From NCBI GenBank assembly GCA_037349315.1, contig JBAIAC010000033.1:15828001-15892000 (forward strand): 64,000 nucleotides of DNA. Reading direction: 5' to 3'. The position numbers and the translations under genes are program-made. Below, piece by piece: positions 36,037 to 47,927 of this stretch. How positions within the stretch are numbered: the first letter of the stretch is position 1; the number at the start of each line of letters is the position of its first letter. The notes under the pieces were generated by a model. The model was not told the origin of the DNA. It searched no databases and saw only the letters and a list, made by a program, of their open reading frames with translations. Source of the DNA: Chelydra serpentina (lineage: Eukaryota; Chordata; Testudines; Chelydridae).

Positions 36037-37036
36037 CAGTAACTCCTCGCTAAACGTTGTAATTTTCCTGAAAAATGCGACTTTAAGTGAAACGATGTTA
36101 AGCGAATCCAATTTCCCCATAAGAATTAATGTAAATGGGTGGGTTAGGTTCCAGGGAAATTTTTTTTAATCAGACAAAAGACATATATATGTTTTAAACA
36201 ATTTAATATTAAACAATTTAATACTGTACACAGCAATGATAATTGTGAAACTTGGTTAAGGTGATGGAGTCAGAGGGTGGGATATTTCCTGGAGAATGCC
36301 TTAGTGCTAAATGATGAATTAGCACTCGGCTGAGCCCTCAAGGGTTAACACATTGTTGTTAATGTAGCCTCACACTCTACAAGGCAGAACAAATGGAGGA
36401 AAGGGAGACAGCATGGCAGACAGAGACAGACACACACACCCTGTGTGTGGGAGCGAGAGAGAGATGCATGTTGCCCCTTTAAGTATGCTGACCGCACTCT
36501 AAGTGCATTGCCTTTTTAAGTAGATCAGGAAGTTGGGACAGCAGCTGCTACCAGCAATCTCCCTCCCTCCTGAGCCCTGTCATGTCCCCCGCTGCTCTAT
36601 GGAGATGGAGGTAAGCAGGGTGCAGGAGCAGGGGGAAGGGGACACCCTGACATTAGCCCCCTTCTTCCCCCCTACAGTCCCCTTCCCCCCCCTGCACAGC
36701 AAGCAGGAGGGTCCCGGGAGCAGCTCGAGGGCAGGAGCAGCACATGGCAGTGGGGGGAGGGACAGCTGAACTGATGGCAATTGATAGCCTGCTGGGCAGC
36801 TGCCGCACAGGGAACTTAGGGGAGCTGGAAGCTGATAGGGGGCTGACAGTCCACCCTGGTTCCAAGCCCCCACTAGCTAGCTGCATCGGGCTACTCTTCC
36901 TGCAAGCAGTGAACAAAGCAGGCGGCTGCCAAACAACGTTATAAGGGAGCATTGCGCTACTATAAACGAGCATATTCTCTAATTGTTCAGCAATGTAACA
37001 ACGTTAACCGGGATGACTTTAAGTGAGGCGTTACTG
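36037..37036. mobile_element. Tigger/mariner-like non-autonomous DNA transposon
   Basis: Exactly 1,000 bp, flanked by TA on each side. Left end CAGTAACTCCTCGCTAAACG, right end read inward CAGTAACGCCTCACTTAAAG. This matches the ends of Tigger-type elements as I know them. The inside holds a GC-rich core (36530-36860) with no transposase frame. Confidence 0.8.
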
Positions 37037-38565
37037 TATTAAAGATTTTTTTTTTTTTTTTTTAGGCAGTTATGTGTTGCCAATATTTTAAGAAGCATCT
37101 CTGACAAAAGAATTTCTCCCCATAGCCTGTGAGAAACCATGTGTACCATAAGGGGGTGTGGTTGCAGATGGTGGACATGTGTGCGGACATGGGTGCGTTC
37201 TTGTAGCTGGGGAATCTTCTCATTTGTCCTCCCATTTTAAGCTTATCCTAACCAAGGCTTGAAGCAATATACTGATATTAAGCTGCACTTTGCTAAAAAA
37301 AAGTTTGTATTTTGTTCCTGATAAATATATTCTGTATATTTTGACAGTACAGCATAGCGCACAACTTGTATAATCAGAAGAGTGGGAATCGGGGTGCAGG
37401 CCTGTAGTGGAACAAGAAATGGCCTTTTCTGGATCTTGTTTACTTGTTAGAAATGTGTTTTATGACACAATTTAGTTCACTATAAGAGAGAAGAAATGCT
37501 TTCCCAAAATATTTGTATGTCACCTCTGGTGAGGATGAATTAGTGCTGTGCAGAGAGGGGATTACCTCCATCAATGGCATCATCCCAAACGTCCCTTCCA
37601 CTGGGTAGTAAGAGTCCCTGCCTGCACATCACCAATATTTTTTCAGGAAAAAATGCAGTTTCTCCACTGATGGAAAATTCCTGACCTGCTCTAGTTTCTG
37701 TTTATCATTTGCAATGTCCTGGAGCAGGAGTCCTTCTAATACGGATATAGTGCTGAGGCTATACCTTATCCCAACCCAAACAAGAGTGTGGCAGCCACTG
37801 GACATTCAGTGCAGCAAGTGGCAGGCCACAAGAACAACTTTTATGATCACGCAGAGATTAGAGGCCCTTAATAGTGCTCAGTTCTTCATACCCCAATCAG
37901 ACGTTTCCTGGGGGCTATTTTGATGTGAGGCTAAATCCTAACAGTCACAGGCCTCCGGGGTCCCAGTCTGTCTAGAGCCAGTTATTTACATTGTTTAATG
38001 AAGTGTGTGCATTGAACAATTTTGCTCTCAAGTAACTGGTATGGGGATACCTGAGCTTGAATAATTGGAAATATAATTTCTACCAATATACTGATTCTTT
38101 TTTCCAGAAGAAAAATCAAAATGTTTTGTTTCGGGTTAGCCCAAATGAACATTTTGGTTTGTTGAAACGTATCAAAATGTTTCCGCTTGGGAATGCAGAA
38201 ACGTTTTGTTTTTGTTCAGTAATGACAAAACAAAACAGTTAAACATTTCCAAATTGAAATTGTTTGTAACTCATCATTTTGTGAAAATTTTTCATTATTG
38301 ACTTTTCATTGCAGCTCAGTATGAAAACGCATTTTGCTATATTGGAATTTCCTTTGGGATGGGAATTCCAACCAGATGTAAAAAGAGTCTATAAGAACCT
38401 CAAAATAACGGAGGGTGGGGGAGTGGAATATAATCAACAAAATGTGGCCCTCCAGCCCACTAGTTAGTACATGGCCGACTCCAGTGAGGGTAAAAAAACT
38501 CAGCTGACAGACCAGTTTGCAGTGTGGGGAAAATCCCTGTGGTGCTTGGCTGTAGTCCTGAGTAT

Positions 38566-38748
38566 GGGGGGAGGGATAGCTCAGTGGTTTGAGCATTGGC
38601 CTGCTAAACCCAGGGTTGTGAGTTCAATCCTTGAGGGGGCCATTTAGGGATCTGGGGCAAAAATTGAGGATTGGTCCTGCTTTGAGCAGGGGGTTGGACT
38701 AGATGACCTCCTAGGGTCCCTTCCAACCCTGATATTCTATGATTCTAT
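38566..38748 (+). mobile_element. tRNA-derived turtle SINE with CR1-like tail
   Basis: Near-identical to the copy at 25403: GGGGGAGGGATAGCTCAGTG, GGTTGTGAGTTCAATCC, then the tail ending CCCTGATATTCTATGATTCT, which shows the CR1-style short terminal repeat. The higher integrity suggests a younger insertion. Confidence 0.88.
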
Positions 38749-39970
38749 GCTGTCAAGCACAGTTGAAATGGCAACCTCATGCTATCCAGGATCTCTAATA
38801 TAGTTGTTCTACCATAAAACCCAACACCATTGGAGAGGGGGTGAGTATATAGAAGGATCTTTGCTCCAAGGAGTGGAAATGCACTCCCTTCCTCTGGCGG
38901 CACCATTTCTCCTCTGCAAGGGTGTTGCATGGGCCAATTACAAATCCATCAGTCCATCTCCAGGCAACTCAGCAGATAGGAAGGATTGACTTTTGCCTGA
39001 TGCTTCCTCCCACGGCTGATCAAATAACACTCCCAATGCCTTATTCAGTGCCCACTGAAGTGAACGGAAGATCTGCTGTTGATTTCAGTGAGTATTGAAT
39101 TAGGAATTTTCCCAGTTGTATATGGTTTTGAGACAAGTAACAAGAAGAGATAAATAAAATAAACTAGTGATTTATAAAATGTAGGTACATCATTTGTATG
39201 TACTGAGTTGAAGCCGATTCTTTAGCAAAGCATCTGGAAGTGAGTAGAATACATTTCAGTAAAACTTGAAAGTGAAATTATTTCTTTTTAATCCAGTAGT
39301 CACTTCTTTATAGCAGTCTTCAAAAATATTTTCTCAAAAATAATAGTATCGTTAACCTGACCAATCCTCTGACTAATAAAAATGGTGATGATGTAGCTTT
39401 TCATAAAGCAACCCCCATTTAATTGATTGACAGTCTATCTAGATTTAGAGAGAAGTTAGCAATTAAAACACTTATAAAACCCAGTTTAAGATCTCTTCCA
39501 GTGCCTATGAGGAAATAATTTGGGAGATATTAATGAAAATCTCAGAAGTGTATCAAGGTAAACCCACTTATTAATTGACTGTATTTCTATGCCTAGGTAA
39601 TTGTCAAAGGCAATTATAATTCCATCACCGTGACCCTTTTGTCCTTGCAAATTTTAGTGATTTACAGTTTCCCTCAGTGTCTCTTCTCTCTCTTTTTTCA
39701 TTTTCCCTCTCTTTGTCTCTCTCTCCCTCTCTGTCTCTCTCTTTCTGTTTCTCTTCAGGTCATCGGTCAGAATTAGATTTGAGTGGGTGAGTATGGCCTA
39801 GCTGATAAATCCTGCAGTTGCTTTTTAAATGCTGGGGGCTATGGTGTAGCTAGGGTCAAGGTCATAGTGGTCACTGCCTTTTTTTAAATGCATTCTGTAT
39901 AGCCTAAAGGTCTGGGCTGCTGCAAAGCTCAGTTGTGAGTTGCTTAATGTATCTGGTAGCTTTTTTTATG

Positions 39971-40084
<114 letters not shown>

Positions 40085-43000
40085 AATGTTCTTTTTATAG
40101 CTACTTTACATGCTGCAATAAAACACATTTGGAAGTAAAATATCTATTTGTAGTTTATATAGTTTGTATAAAGTTAATTTAAAATATTTTTTTCTAGTTA
40201 ACTAAGTTTGATACCTCTAGGGTACCATGCCCCTGGTCAGAAATCCAAGTCAATTTATATATTCGCTGGAGTAAGATGCAGTAACTGTGAAATGGTTTTG
40301 TTAGGAAGGGGCACCAGGTCGATCTCTATGCAGTTCATGTGAACAAGGCAATGAACTTCATCTATAACTGATGATAAATGATAAATCTTCAAAAGTGCCA
40401 AGTGGCCAAGTTCCATGATAGATGTTACTTGATTGAAATGGGTATCCAGTTGTTTTAGTGAACTCTAATTAAAGATTTTTGGATAATAAACAAAGATATA
40501 AACTTGTTATAAAGTAACTCTTTACTGTTATGTTTTGTTTTAGAGAAGAATATATTAATAACTGTGGTCGTGTAACATTTTCAAATAGAAGCTAGTATTT
40601 TCAGATAAAATGAGATATGGCAAATACTGATATTTTTTCTAAACCATTCTGTAGTTTGTGTAAAATCTCTCCACCTCTTTAATTTTAGTTCAGCTATCCC
40701 CAGGATTCAAAATGTAAAAAGGCAGAGTCCCTCTCTCACACTCACACCCACTTCCCCCCAATCATCTCATCTGAGGATCATAGAAACAATGTAATATTAG
40801 TAACCATGTTATGTATATAACCTATTGAAAGATTTATTTTAATGTTTAAAGATGAAGTTTCCAAATGATCTCCATAAATGCCCTCAACAAAATTTGCTTA
40901 AGTATCTGCTTGCTCACACAAAAAGACAAAACACACTTTATTTTCATCCATATCACCTATGAATTTTAATGTCAGAATCCAAAACGATGATATTTCTACA
41001 TCATATCACATGGAACTTTATAATCTATTGTAGCATACCAAATAAGTAATTAACAACTGATAAAGCTATGGCTCAAATACTGTTAAGTGTCCTGTTGCAT
41101 CACTAGGAGGAGTTAATTGAGGGCTGAAAGGCTTACATCTCCCCTGAAGGGAGTTTTTCATATTTGGAAAAAGGCTCTAGTGATTTAGCCGTTCTGTTCT
41201 TCAAGGGTAGTGGTTTGACCTTCAACATTAATAGTCAGGTCAGAAACCATGTGGGGTGAGGTCTTGATTTTTGTCATGCTTGGTAAGAGTGTGTGTTTTA
41301 AGAGCTGTGCTTCTTTGTAGAGAAGGAAAAACCTGCAGGGAGGGAGTTAACACAGCTTTGCATTATTGAACCAATACAAGATACTTCTTGGGCCCAGAGC
41401 ACTAGAGTTCTGGGAAGGTGCAATGCAACATTAAACAATTTCATTTTTTCTGCTATAGATAGTCATTCTTTAAGAAAGCAGTTCAGCCCAGAAAGTCAAA
41501 CTGTTGTAGAGGTGAAATACAACAAAAAAGATAAAGTGCAGGAAGAAGATGGAGAGTTGCTGACTTAATGCAGTTCCTCTGCATATTTTATACTATAGCT
41601 TGAATCCATTTCAAAAAGTAAAAACTGACTAGTATATGTTTAAAAACAAACAAACTATTGCCATATGTTGAAAATATGAGCAACTCAAAATAGCTCATAA
41701 ATGTGGGTATACCTGATTCTTTGTGGCAATTACATACGTTCTGGAGCCATTTTGTTAAAATTTGCCATTCTTTTGCAGTTTTCATGATATGCTATGTTTT
41801 TTGCTTGCAAACCTGAATTCAGTCCCTAGCTTGAAGTAGATAATTTAAATGGTTACCTGGCTGTGTAAATTTGATTGTGACATAGTTCAATAAGTATTTA
41901 GTGATACAAGGCAGTAAAAGCTACTGGAGCTTTGACAAATCCCTGAGTGTCAGAAGAAAAAGGCAGTGTCATCTTTTGTCCAAGCCAAGGAAGTTGTGGT
42001 CTCCAGGAAGACCTATTCTCTACACTCTGCCTGTTTATGAAGTTATGATATCAAAATGTGACCTTGTCCCTTTAAAATATACTTTAACAGTTTTATTTAA
42101 AATAATTGAAATTCGGCTACATGTTATGTATGTAGTTGGGAGGATGAAATGCAAGAACTCTCTCCATATAGAAATTGCAGCTAGTCTGTGTTCCTGATTA
42201 TTATATTATTTTATCATTTTAAAATATGTATATTATTGAAATGCCAATATTGTTCAGTCAGGACTGAGATCTGATTGTGCTGGGTGCTGTACAGTCATAA
42301 ATAGGAGGCAGTCCTGAAGGGCTTAGTCTAGTCAGGCTAAAGATGAAGGGGAACAGTCTTTTCCCTACTTTGATCCTTTTGCATTTTATAGGTAGTGCAA
42401 AGGGAGCAGAAACTGTCCATGTCTCCTCTGCTGGAGTGTAGAGCTGGCAAAGCTGGCTGTATGCCACTTCCTCCTTCTAGCCCTGGTTTATGGAACAGGG
42501 GAGGGCACAAATGGAGTGCACTGCATTCCCGCTATCCTCCACTGGGGACTCTTGCCAGCTGGTGTATGCTAGGACTCAGGGTGGGCTGGAGCCTGGAAGT
42601 GTATCAGGGAGTTGTAATTGGAACTCTGATGGTCTTTCTAGTTCTGCTCTGCTGAGTGGATCTAAGCCACAGTAGAAAATTTTAGATCTAAGTACTGGCT
42701 GGGATAGTGTAATGCTTTTTTTTTTTTTTTTTTTAACCTACCCTATATGAAAACCTATATGTGTTGCATAACCGTAAGAGAGCTTGTATTGTAGCTCTCC
42801 TGCTAGCATGGCTCTTCCCTTGACTGGAGGATATTTATAGGGGAACCTGCTGGGAGCATTTTCCCACTAATCATAATATATTTTGAGGGAGTATATCAGT
42901 TATGTTAGCAATGCTCCCCTTCTGCAGTTGGGCCGCCTGATTAAGGTCTCCATTGCAGTTGCGAGGGAGTTACTGCTAAACCAGCTTCCCTCAGTTGGTG

Positions 43001-43439
43001 GCCAAATGCTTTGCGCACATGGCAAATATTTTTAGGGCACCGTGTACCATGTTTGGGTCATCCTGGATCCAGATCATGTTGCTGCTGTTAAATTCACTGG
43101 TCTACAATTTTTGAGAAGTCGTCTGCTTCAGAGATAAAATGTGCTATTTAGTATGTATTTTGATGTGCCGAATTCAAATGTAACAATTAAAACAACTGAT
43201 TGGCTACTGTTTCTAAGATACTTAACTTTTTACATTTTATGTCTATGTATATTGTGTAGATAGTAGAGTTTTAATCATAAATTGTAAACCTAGGTCTTTT
43301 CATGTGTTTATGGTTGCTTTACATGATACATAAACAGGACAGGTGAAATAGTAACACTTTAAAAATCAGCAAAGGGGTTATATAAATAAAATGTATTATG
43401 AAACAAAAGGCAAGAAACTATTATGTACATAGTTTAGTC

Positions 43440-45110
43440 CTATTCAGTGTCTACTCGGTGCTTCTTGGCTTGTCTGTTGTATTCATTAAATGGAGCATCT
43501 CTTGTCACTGTCCAGCAATAGTCTGCAAGCATTGATGGGCTCCATTTGCCCTGATAGCGTTTCTCCATTGTTGCAATGTCCTGGTGAAATCGCTCGCCGT
43601 GCTCATTGCTCACTGCTCCGAAGTTCGGTGGAAAAAAATCTAGATGAGAGTGCAAAAAATGTATCTTTAGTGACATGTTGCAACCAAGGCTTTTGTATGC
43701 CTTGAGGAGGTTTTCCACCAACAACCTGTAGTTGTCTGCCTTGTTTCCGAGAAAATGTATTGCCACTAACTGGAAGGCTTTCCATGCCTTTTTTTCCTTG
43801 CCACGCAGTGCATGGTCAAATGCATCATCTCGAAGAAGTTCACGAATCTGAGGACCAACAAAAACACCTTCCTTTATCTTAGCTTCACGGAGGTACTTGA
43901 AAGCTGCTTGTGTTTTGTCAATGGCCTTGACAAAGTTCTTCATCAGACCCAGCTTGATGTGTAAGGGTGGTAACAAAATCTTCCTTGATTCAACAATTGG
44001 TGGATGCTGAACACTTTTCCTGCGAGGCTCCAATGACTGTCGGAGTGGCCAATCTTTCTTGATGTAGTGGGAATCTCTTGCACGACTATCCCATTCGCAG
44101 AGAAAACAGCAGTACTTTGTGTATCCAGTCTGCAGACCAAGCAAGAGAGCAACAACCTTCAAATCACCACAAAGCTGCCACTGATGTTGGTCATAGTTGA
44201 TGCACCTCAAAAGTTGTTTCATGTTGTCATAGGTTTCCTTCATATGGACTGCATGACCAACTGGAACTGATGGCAAAACATTGCCATTCTGCAGTAAAAC
44301 AGCTTTAAGACTCGTCTTCGATGAATCAATGAACAGTCTCCACTCATCTGGATCGTGAACGATGTTGAGGGCTGCCATCACACCATCGATGTTGTTGCAG
44401 GCTACAAGATCACCTTCCATGAAGAAGAATGGGACAAGATCCTTTTGACGGTCACGGAACATGGAAACCCTAACATCACCTGCCAGGAGATTCCACTGCT
44501 GTAGTCTGGAGCCCAAAAGCTCTGCTTTACTCTTGGGTAGTTCCAAATCCCTGACAAGGTCATTCAGTTCACCTTGTGTTATGCGGTGTGGTTCAGAGGA
44601 GGAGGATGGGAGAAAATGTGGATCCTGTGACATTGATGGTTCAGGACCAGAAGTTTCATCCTCTTCCTCTTCCTCGTCTGACTCAAGTGAGAATGAGTGT
44701 GGTGCATCAGGAACCGGCAGTCCTTCTCCATGGGGTACTGGGCGTATAGATGATGGAATGTTTGGATAATGCACAGTCCACTTTTTCTTCTTTGACACAC
44801 CTTTCCCAACTGGAGGCACCATGCAGAAGTAACAATTGCTGGTATGATCTGTTGGCTCTCTCCAAATCATTGGCACTGCAAAATGCATAGATTTCCTTTT
44901 CCTGTTCAACCACTGGCGAAGATTTGTTGCACAAGTGTTGCAGCATATGTGTGGGGCCCACCTCTTGTCCTGATCTCCAATTTTGCAGCCAAAAGAAAGG
45001 TGATAGGCTTTCTTAACCATAGTGGTTATACTGCGCTTTTGTGATGCAAAAGTCACTTCACCACAAACATAGCAGAAGTTATCTGCACTGTTCACACAAG
45101 TACGAGGCAT
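43440..45110 (-). CDS. Intact 556-aa transposase-like protein
   Basis: Uninterrupted 556-codon frame opening MPRTCVNSADNFCYVCGE. The first 100 residues are Cys-rich (C13/C16, C56/C57/C60, C93/C96), probably a zinc-binding DNA-binding region. Residues 140-180 are acidic and Ser-rich (an ESDEEEEEDE run). From 210 to 540 the layout resembles an RNase H-fold transposase: a strand with D262 (RLFIDSS), a second with D316 (LCGDLK) followed by a CCFLC knuckle at 334-338, then PPLHIKLGL at 381-389 and a C-terminal SNEHGERFHQD block (501-511) offering a Glu. I infer D262, D316 and E503 or E506 as catalytic candidates. Similar unnamed proteins occur in other animals as I recall; I cannot assign a named family firmly. 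A domesticated gene is possible, but the flanking terminal repeats favour a transposon. Confidence 0.75.
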   Translation of the reverse strand: MPRTCVNSADNFCYVCGEVTFASQKRSITTMVKKAYHLSFGCKIGDQDKRWAPHICCNTCATNLRQWLNRKRKSMHFAVPMIWREPTDHTSNCYFCMVPPVGKGVSKKKKWTVHYPNIPSSIRPVPHGEGLPVPDAPHSFSLESDEEEEEDETSGPEPSMSQDPHFLPSSSSEPHRITQGELNDLVRDLELPKSKAELLGSRLQQWNLLAGDVRVSMFRDRQKDLVPFFFMEGDLVACNNIDGVMAALNIVHDPDEWRLFIDSSKTSLKAVLLQNGNVLPSVPVGHAVHMKETYDNMKQLLRCINYDQHQWQLCGDLKVVALLLGLQTGYTKYCCFLCEWDSRARDSHYIKKDWPLRQSLEPRRKSVQHPPIVESRKILLPPLHIKLGLMKNFVKAIDKTQAAFKYLREAKIKEGVFVGPQIRELLRDDAFDHALRGKEKKAWKAFQLVAIHFLGNKADNYRLLVENLLKAYKSLGCNMSLKIHFLHSHLDFFPPNFGAVSNEHGERFHQDIATMEKRYQGKWSPSMLADYCWTVTRDAPFNEYNRQAKKHRVDTE

Positions 45111-45247
45111 CTCTGCTCACTTTGGCTAAACAGAAATGTGTCCCTTTGCAAAGTCAAACACTGACAAAGAAGAGAGCACGACACTGTATGATTTCTAGAG
45201 CTGATATAGGGCAATTTGTTCAGCAGAGTGATGTAAGCTTCGTTATG

Positions 45248-45329
45248 ATTGCATCATCCATGACTTCTAGGAATAACATGATGCAATTCATATCATGTAT
45301 GATGCAATACCAGCTTCAGATTGCATCAT
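45248..45329 (-). promoter_or_regulatory. Four ATTGCATCAT sites upstream of the transposase-like gene
   Basis: The 10-mer ATTGCATCAT occurs at 45248-45257 and 45320-45329, and its reverse complement at 45278-45287 and 45299-45308, all exact. The start-to-start distances are 30, 21 and 21 bp. They lie 138-219 bp upstream of the ATG at 45110 (minus strand). The 9-base core ATTGCATCA equals the C/EBP-ATF (amino-acid) response element known from the CHOP promoter and bound by ATF4 heterodimers. They could instead be subterminal transposase-binding sites; no copy was seen in the other flank (43095-43439). Confidence 0.55.
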
Positions 45330-46439
45330 TCATTGTTTTGCCTAAAAAGCAAGTACTGTCCAAACCCAGTCATAGATTTATTCATAGATCCAGTCAAAGA
45401 TGTATTTTAGTCATTTCTGGTTTAAATTGAGATCCCTTCCCTTTATAACTCACTTATCCTCCGCCATTCCCAAGTCAAGGGTCATATATACTGACCCAAT
45501 AGCATGTCTTGAAAACTAGAGCCAATCAACAATTTTAAGCATCATTTTCGTTCTCAGTGACCCAGAATTAGTAAAGTTCGACTACATTTATTTCAGAAGC
45601 ATTTTGGCTGTAGAGCAGTGTTATGTGTAAAATACCATGGGGATTTTGAAAGTGAGAGTGACTGGGGGTTTTGAAGCTATATTTGAGCTGTATGTACCTT
45701 CCCTTCCCACATCCCATCTGTTTGTTGCATCTACTTGTTGTGTCTTGTCTAAGACTTTGGAACAGAGTCTGTCTTATACTGTATGTATAGTGTTAGGCAC
45801 AATGGTGCCTGGCCAGGTATGTGCCTCTTGCTGCTAGAGTGATAGAAATAGTAAATTAAAAAAATTAGGTGCTAAATACATTTCTGCTGTCTTTATAGCT
45901 GGATGATAGAGTCATAGGTTGCAAGATGGTTTTGATGAAGAACCTAAAGCTGCTGAGTTAGTCTGGCTCATTGTGGCAGGTGTGGCTTGATAACTCCACC
46001 ACGATCTGAGAGGTGGTGAAAGCCTCTGGTCAGATGAAACAGGTATATGGGGACAGGAAGGACCTGCATGAAACCAAAGGAATAGCCAAATGTAGGTAGG
46101 AAGCTTAGGCTGAAATTTACATTCTGTTATTATTTCAGTTACCAGTAAACTCAAACCTCAAGAAAGGGACAAGTTTATTGTTAAGCAGCATATGTAGACT
46201 TCATCTGCAACAAGTCAGAAAACCACAAGTTCAGTCTCTCTAAATAAAATTAATTCCAAGAACAGTTTTCATTCACCTAGGTCATTCTTGTTACATTCTA
46301 AGGCTCGACTGAGTTGCCAAGTCATTGCAATATCAAAATACTGAGGATGATTTTTCAATGCTTTAGCTGTGATAGCAAGTATAAAGCAATGAAGCCTGAT
46401 GACATGACTGGTCATGTAACATCAATTAATACCTCATCA

Positions 46440-47240
46440 GGAGACACTGTAATGGGGTGTAGTGTCCCATTAAGCCTGAGGGGAGCCAGAAGACCCCTTT
46501 CTAGGAATGTGAGTGTGAGCACAAGCTCAGACACCAGCTGAAACTGGAAAAGAGAAGGTGGTCCTGGGGAATTAGCAGGCAGATGTGACTTTAAAGGCCT
46601 GGGATCAGGAGCTCTGTAGTGTAAGAGGGGGCAGGGCTCCCCTCTCTCTTGGCCAGCCAGGAGAAACTTTCAGGAGGGTAGTATACATGCTGCTTTTCCT
46701 GTCAGAATAGGGTGTGTGCAGACAGAGGAACAAAGCCTGAGCCAGAAAGCTCAGCTTCTGCTGAGGAGAATAAGGTCTCTGTAGATGACAGGAGTGTTGG
46801 AGGTGGGTAAGAGCTATGAGGGTACTATGATGGACCTTGTGTTTGGGACATTGAAGACTATTTTGAATTATTTTGGGTTACTGACCTAGTTTCAGGGGCT
46901 GGCTGGTGCTAGCCCTGAGAAAAACTTTAGAGTGCTCCCTAGGACCCCCGAAGAGAGAGAGAGAGAGCAGAGAGAGGGCCCTGCAGAAACACCTCTGGCC
47001 ACAAAGGCACACGTGACAAATGGCAATGCCACTGCCGGCATGATAATCTGCATGTCATCCCCCAGTAGAAATTCACCATTCAGTAAGAGCAAAGCCCTAA
47101 AGTTCACAGACAGCACTAATACCAAGAGACCCAATTTGTAGTACTTGGTCCAGAAGAAGAAGAAGATGTAGTAACCGTCCCCAGCTGGTGGTCCAGAGCT
47201 GCCCAGGAGAGTGAAATACTCCACTTTTGTCTATTCATGA
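46440..47240. other. Unclassified purine-rich repeat-like block
   Basis: Unlike the AT-rich intron around it: CAGGAGACACTGTAATGGGG at the left, GCAGACAGAGGAACAAAGCC, a (GA)n run at about 46952-46977 and GAACACCTCTGGCC-like sequence. It may be an LTR plus leader of a retroelement; no polyprotein motif is readable. Confidence 0.25.
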
Positions 47241-47927
47241 GATTTGGTTGCCATGGTCACAGCTTCAAAAAGGTAAGGACTTTTCTTGCCTTTTTCTTGC
47301 GTGCAGTGGGTTTATTTGGTCTTTTAGTACTATTTTATTGTTGCTCTTCAGAGATATTTTTATTCCCTTCTACACATTCTTTGTGTTCCCCCCAATAAAA
47401 TGCTTTGAGGATAATTTACCTTTTAAAATATTTAAATTGATCACTCTTATTTTTGTCATCTTTTCTCTCTCTCTGACTCTTTTTTTTCTTCTTTATTTTT
47501 AAAGGAGGCAATACATATTCTCTCCCCTTTTCTCCCCCCAAATGATGGGAGAAACTGGAAAAGGAAGAAGGCATATTCCTTATTCCCCTGTTGGTCAAAA
47601 TGCCTTTGTTCTTCTTCGAGTGATTGCTCATGTCTATTCCACCGTAGGTGTGCGTGCTCGCCATGTGCATCGGTGCCGGAAGTTTTTCCCTTAGCAGTAT
47701 CCGTAGGGGGGAGCGCCGCTGCAACCCCTGGAGTGGCGCCGCTATAGCGCGCTATATAGGGGACTGTGCGCTCCCCCCACCCTCAGTTCCTTCTTGCCGC
47801 CAGTGTAGGTGCGTTGGAACTTCTGCTCCAGCTTCTTTGCTGCAGCCTTTTTCCTAGAACTCTGTTTGTTGTTCGTTATTAGTGGTATCTTTAGTTAGTT
47901 CAGTTTAGTTAGTGTCCGGGCCGGGGC

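Larger units (their letters stand above)
43095..45620 (-). mobile_element. Autonomous cut-and-paste DNA transposon, possibly CMC-like
   Basis: A 2.5-kb element in antisense to WDR72. The left end reads CACTGGTCTACA and the right end, read inward, CACTGCTCTACA, so the tips are inverted repeats; similarity continues patchily inside (an ATTGGCT...GTTTYYAAGAYA-like block occurs near both ends). The flanks share only TT, so the target duplication is unclear (2 bp at most). Termini beginning CACTG, a CxxC-interrupted catalytic core and a Cys-rich N-terminus suggest the CACTA/Mirage/Chapaev group, but that is inference. One intact gene fills 43440-45110. Between its start codon and the right end lies about 500 bp with four AARE-like sites. 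Lack of stops in the gene suggests a young or selected copy. Confidence 0.6.

Noticed and set aside
36533..36973. Frames of 66-106 aa in a GC-rich block
   Set aside because: They sit between the inverted ends of the Tigger-like element and show no transposase motif.
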